Below, piece by piece: positions 2,854-5,721 of a DNA stretch of 5,721 nt. Numbering within the stretch: position 1 is the stretch's first letter; every line of letters begins with the position of its first letter. The DNA is taken from positions 1 to 5,721 of the forward strand of contig CAZGIW010000138.1 in the NCBI GenBank assembly GCA_964526285.1, written 5' to 3'. Under the pieces are notes generated by a model. That model was given only the letters and a program-made list of their open reading frames with translations. It was not told the DNA's origin and did no database searches. This DNA is from CAYMAZ01 sp964526285. Lineage in GTDB: Bacteria; Bacteroidota; Bacteroidia; Bacteroidales; DTU049. The translations under genes and the position numbers were made by a program.

Positions 2854-5721
2854 ATGAAACGACTATCCTTCATTTTCTTGATTCTATGTGCAATACAAAT
2901 CCAGGCAGCCATTATTTATGTAAAACATGATGCCACAGGTTTAAACAACGGCACATCATGGACAAATGCCTATACAGACCTTGAGATGGCAATGCTTTTT
3001 GCCATGAGCGGCGATGAAATATGGGTTGCACGTGGCACATACTATACATCTGCATCCAATGACAGGTCGTCCTCTTTTGTTATTAATAACGGGGTAAAAT
3101 TATATGGTAATTTCTTTGGCAACGAAACAAGCATATCACAGAGAACAGATTTGATTCCGGATGCAACGGGAGCAGACAGAACAAACGAAACAATTCTCTC
3201 GGGTGATATTGGTGTCCCGGGGGATAACTCGGATAATGCCAATCATGTGTTTTACATAACAGGCAACACTCTGCCAATTATCATTGACGGTGTGAAAATT
3301 ACCGACGGAAATGCAATTCTTACTGTGGGAAAAGGCAAAGGCGGCGGCATTTATATGGAAAATGTGGGAGATGTAATACTGAGCAACATCATTGTAATGA
3401 ACAATTATGCAATGGCCGGACTTGATGGCAAAGGTGCCGGAATATTTGCAAATAATGCTACTTCTTTTATTTTGGAAAACTCTGTTGTAATTAACAACAA
3501 CCTGATTGACGACACTTCTGTTTCAGGCAACTCCAATTATTATGGTGGAGGATTGTATGTTAATTGTCCTCAAAATCAGATTTTAAATTCATACATTAAT
3601 GCAAACTTCATTTCGTCATCAAGGTCCAATAGTTATGGCGGAGGTATATATGTTGAAAACAGTATCAGCACATACATCACAAACAGTGAAATCAAAAACA
3701 ATGTCATATCAAGCACCAACACCAGTGCAAACAAAAACTTCAGAGGAGGAGGTATTGCTTGTTATGGCGGAAGCACTTCTGTTATAGATGCAAATAATTC
3801 TTTGTTTACGGGAAACAACTTCACTGTAGCAAGAGGAAATACCTGGGGTGTAGGTGTATTTTTCTCTGCAGACACTCTGAAAGTTTCAGAATGTTTGTTT
3901 AATGAAAACACCACAGATAATAACTCGACTGTGGTTGTCAGTAATATGGGTGGCGGCATGTATGCAACAGTTGCCAGAAAAACAACCATCAGCGATTCAG
4001 AGTTTAATCTCAACAGGATTACTGGAAGAAATGCACATGGCGGGGGGTTATATCTCTTCTCATCATCTGCCGACACGTCAACTGTAAGCAATTGCACTTT
4101 CTTAGAAAATATTTTACAATCTTCAGGGTGCTATGATGGAAATGTTATTGGTGGTGGCATGTTGGCCAGCATTAGAGTAATCATAACTGATTGTGAATTC
4201 AATAATAATTCAATTTCTGTCAACTCAACTTCAACCTCAGCATCATTAAGCGGAACATCATATGCATATGGCGGTGGAATTACTTCATATCTATTTACTG
4301 ATATCAGAAATTCTCAATTAAATAATAATTCCGCAGTGTCAATTCACACTTATAATGTGAATAATTTTATGACTTTCCCAAATATGACTTCACGTGCCTA
4401 CGGTGGAGGAATATATTCAACATCCAAACTGCTGCTGACAAATTCACAAATCAACAACAATATTGCTCAAGCAAACATAAGTTCAGTTTATATATGGGCA
4501 TCTTATTTTAACGGATACGCTTTTGGAGGGGGTGTCCATAATGAATTTACCACTTCAGGGCAAAAAAGTCTTGTTGCTGATTGCTCTGTTAACAACAATT
4601 CTGCAACAACAAATATGAATCTTGCCAATGGTTCAGTAAGAGGCGGAGGAATTTATGCAAGAAATATGGATGTGTTAAGAAATAGCATTGCATCCAATGA
4701 AACATACATCAACCTTTCTGTAAATGGTGGACTTAATCAGGGCGGCGGCATGTATCACGACGGAAGGGGAAATGTGTATCATAATTACATCTCAAACAAC
4801 AAAGCTTTGGCAAGCACTGCTTTTATGAGCGGTGGATATACTTCATATTCATACGGCGGCGGCATATATACAAATTCAATTGACAGTATTTCAAATTGCC
4901 AAATTGATAATAACAAAGTTGAAGCAAGAAATACTGCGCATGGTGGGGGAATTTATAATATTGGTGCTTCAAAGTTCTCAAATATGACAATCGCGCAAAA
5001 TTCTTCTTATAGCGAAACCAGCGCCAATGAAGGTAGCGGTGTTTATACAAACAATACAAATGCTCAAATGCTCAATTCAATTATTTATTTCAATGAGAGC
5101 ATGAATTATTTTGACCAAACAACAAACTCACTTGTAAGAAATTGTGTTATACAATCTTATCAAAGTGGTGGGACAAATTTTAATATCAACCCAATGTTTG
5201 TGGATACTGCTGCAAATAATTACAGGGTGAGTCCTGCTTCAATTGCTGTGGACAGAGGTGATTCAAATTATATCCCCCCAACTGTGCTTTATGACCTGGA
5301 CGGTAACGATAGAATTTCAGACATCAACGTGGATATGGGATGTTTTGAAATTGACCTGTGCAAATCTTATACTTCAATTTATGAGACTATTTGCGAAGGA
5401 GATATGTATGTTTTTAATAGTCAGAACCTTACAATTTCCGGTGTTTACAAAGATACTCTCATCAATGTGGCTCTGTGCGACAGTATTATCACTCTTTATC
5501 TGACAGTAAGCCCTGCCACTGCGTCAAGCATCACCGAAACGGTGTGCGACAGCTACACAGCGCCCGATGGCGTGGTTTACACCACTTCCGGAATAAAAAC
5601 GGCGGTCATTCCCAATGCGGCAGGTTGCGACAGCACAATTACAATCAATCTCACGGTAAATCAAAGCACTGCGTCAAGCATCACCGAAACGGTGTGCGAC
5701 AGCTACACAGCGCCCGATGGC
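2854..5721 (+). CDS. Secreted right-handed beta-helix surface protein with C-terminal tandem repeats (5' part; continues past window)
   Basis: The frame is open for 956 codons to the window edge without a stop. Residues 1-18 are a Sec signal peptide (MKRLSFIFLILCAIQIQA); Cys12 lacks a lipobox. Residues 19-155 form the usual N-terminal cap of Bacteroidota beta-helix proteins: IYVKHDATG, GTSW (33-36), GDEIWVARGTYY (53-64), LYGNFFGNET, LSGDIG (115-120), then IIDGVKITDGNA. Residues 163-731 carry about 17 turns marked by GGG[I/M/L]Y-like motifs every 29-44 residues, each followed by an N/D-S/C-x-[I/F/V]-x-N-N-like strand. Residues 780-832 (NPMFVD, YRVSPASIAVDRGD, YDLDGNDRISD, VDMGCFE) match the choice-of-anchor-Q type ending. 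From about 836 come Cys-containing repeats (C847/C875, C898/C925), the last two nearly identical in DNA. Likely an adhesin exported through the outer membrane; a type IX sorting domain is expected downstream but not visible. Ligand unknown; enzyme activity is not indicated. Confidence 0.9.
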   Translation, partial: MKRLSFIFLILCAIQIQAAIIYVKHDATGLNNGTSWTNAYTDLEMAMLFAMSGDEIWVARGTYYTSASNDRSSSFVINNGVKLYGNFFGNETSISQRTDLIPDATGADRTNETILSGDIGVPGDNSDNANHVFYITGNTLPIIIDGVKITDGNAILTVGKGKGGGIYMENVGDVILSNIIVMNNYAMAGLDGKGAGIFANNATSFILENSVVINNNLIDDTSVSGNSNYYGGGLYVNCPQNQILNSYINANFISSSRSNSYGGGIYVENSISTYITNSEIKNNVISSTNTSANKNFRGGGIACYGGSTSVIDANNSLFTGNNFTVARGNTWGVGVFFSADTLKVSECLFNENTTDNNSTVVVSNMGGGMYATVARKTTISDSEFNLNRITGRNAHGGGLYLFSSSADTSTVSNCTFLENILQSSGCYDGNVIGGGMLASIRVIITDCEFNNNSISVNSTSTSASLSGTSYAYGGGITSYLFTDIRNSQLNNNSAVSIHTYNVNNFMTFPNMTSRAYGGGIYSTSKLLLTNSQINNNIAQANISSVYIWASYFNGYAFGGGVHNEFTTSGQKSLVADCSVNNNSATTNMNLANGSVRGGGIYARNMDVLRNSIASNETYINLSVNGGLNQGGGMYHDGRGNVYHNYISNNKALASTAFMSGGYTSYSYGGGIYTNSIDSISNCQIDNNKVEARNTAHGGGIYNIGASKFSNMTIAQNSSYSETSANEGSGVYTNNTNAQMLNSIIYFNESMNYFDQTTNSLVRNCVIQSYQSGGTNFNINPMFVDTAANNYRVSPASIAVDRGDSNYIPPTVLYDLDGNDRISDINVDMGCFEIDLCKSYTSIYETICEGDMYVFNSQNLTISGVYKDTLINVALCDSIITLYLTVSPATASSITETVCDSYTAPDGVVYTTSGIKTAVIPNAAGCDSTITINLTVNQSTASSITETVCDSYTAPDG
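3340..5046 (+). repeat. Protein-level array of GGG[I/M/L]Y beta-helix turns
   Basis: Motif starts fall at residues 163, 194 (GAGIF), 231, 262, 298, 332 (GVGVF), 366, 396, 433, 473, 517, 558, 597, 630, 668, 697 and 727 (GSGVY). The mean spacing is about 35 residues. Between them lie asparagine-rich strands such as NSEIKNN, NCTFLEN, DCEFNNN, NSQINNN and NCQIDNN. The pairing of a glycine motif with an Asn-ending motif recalls the GGA[I/L] and FxxN motifs of chlamydial Pmp proteins. The DNA of the turns has diverged, so the array is old, unlike the 3' repeats. Confidence 0.75.
5517..5721 (+). repeat. 150-bp tandem coding repeat, last copy cut by the window edge
   Basis: Bases 5517-5571 are identical to 5667-5721 (55 of 55), a period of 150 bp or 50 codons, encoding ASSITETVCDSYTAPDG at residues 890-906 and 940-956. 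A diverged first unit precedes it (about residues 836-889, ETICEGDMYVF ... CDSIITLYLTV). The repeat is clearly GC-richer than the beta-helix: 36 of 60 bases at 5521-5580 against 17 of 60 at 4321-4380. Near-identity indicates recent duplication or conversion. More copies probably follow. Confidence 0.8.

Noticed and set aside
2865..2892. Lipoprotein signal at Cys12 of the surface protein
   Set aside because: The residue before Cys12 is Leu, not Gly, Ala or Ser, so there is no lipobox; an ordinary signal peptidase site after Ala18 fits better.
3042..5503. Shorter open frames on both strands within the beta-helix gene
   Set aside because: They are shadows of the uninterrupted 956-codon plus frame, which has a signal peptide and regular motifs throughout.

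Overview
The window looks like a piece of a Bacteroidota (Bacteroidales-like) genome. It is AT-rich. Neither gene start has a clear Shine-Dalgarno sequence. Each gene is preceded by a TAnnTTTG box, the Bacteroidota -7 element. Both genes belong to families I know mainly from that phylum. The taxonomic call is inference; there is no rRNA or tRNA in the window.

Layout. (1) Positions 1-87 are extremely AT-rich (13 G/C in 87 by hand count). (2) Positions 34-2079, minus strand, hold a 681-residue type IIG (Eco57I-like) restriction-modification protein. It keeps the N-terminal nuclease motif and methyltransferase motif I, then loses family resemblance at motif II and stops. The NPPY motif and target-recognition part are missing, so it is very probably a broken gene. 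It also carries an in-frame, palindrome-containing insertion of about 22 codons. (3) Positions 2080-2853 form a 774-bp divergent intergenic region. It contains two separate nested inverted repeats (2381-2508 and 2574-2705) with the same three-way-junction layout but different sequences, a triple ATTYGTG repeat, and a promoter box facing each way. (4) From 2854 to the window end (plus strand) runs the first 956 codons of a secreted right-handed beta-helix surface protein. It has a signal peptide, an N-terminal cap of the GTSW...GTYY type, about 17 turns marked by GGG[I/M/L]Y, a choice-of-anchor-Q-like segment, and then tandem Cys-containing repeats. The last repeats are nearly identical in DNA with a 150-bp period and run off the window edge.

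The two genes are divergent, with no sign that they work together. The surface protein is probably exported by Sec and then, by analogy with related Bacteroidota adhesins, by the type IX system; its C-terminal sorting domain would lie beyond the window. The most unusual material is in the intergenic region (paired structured repeats) and in the restriction gene (palindromic peptide insert plus abrupt truncation).
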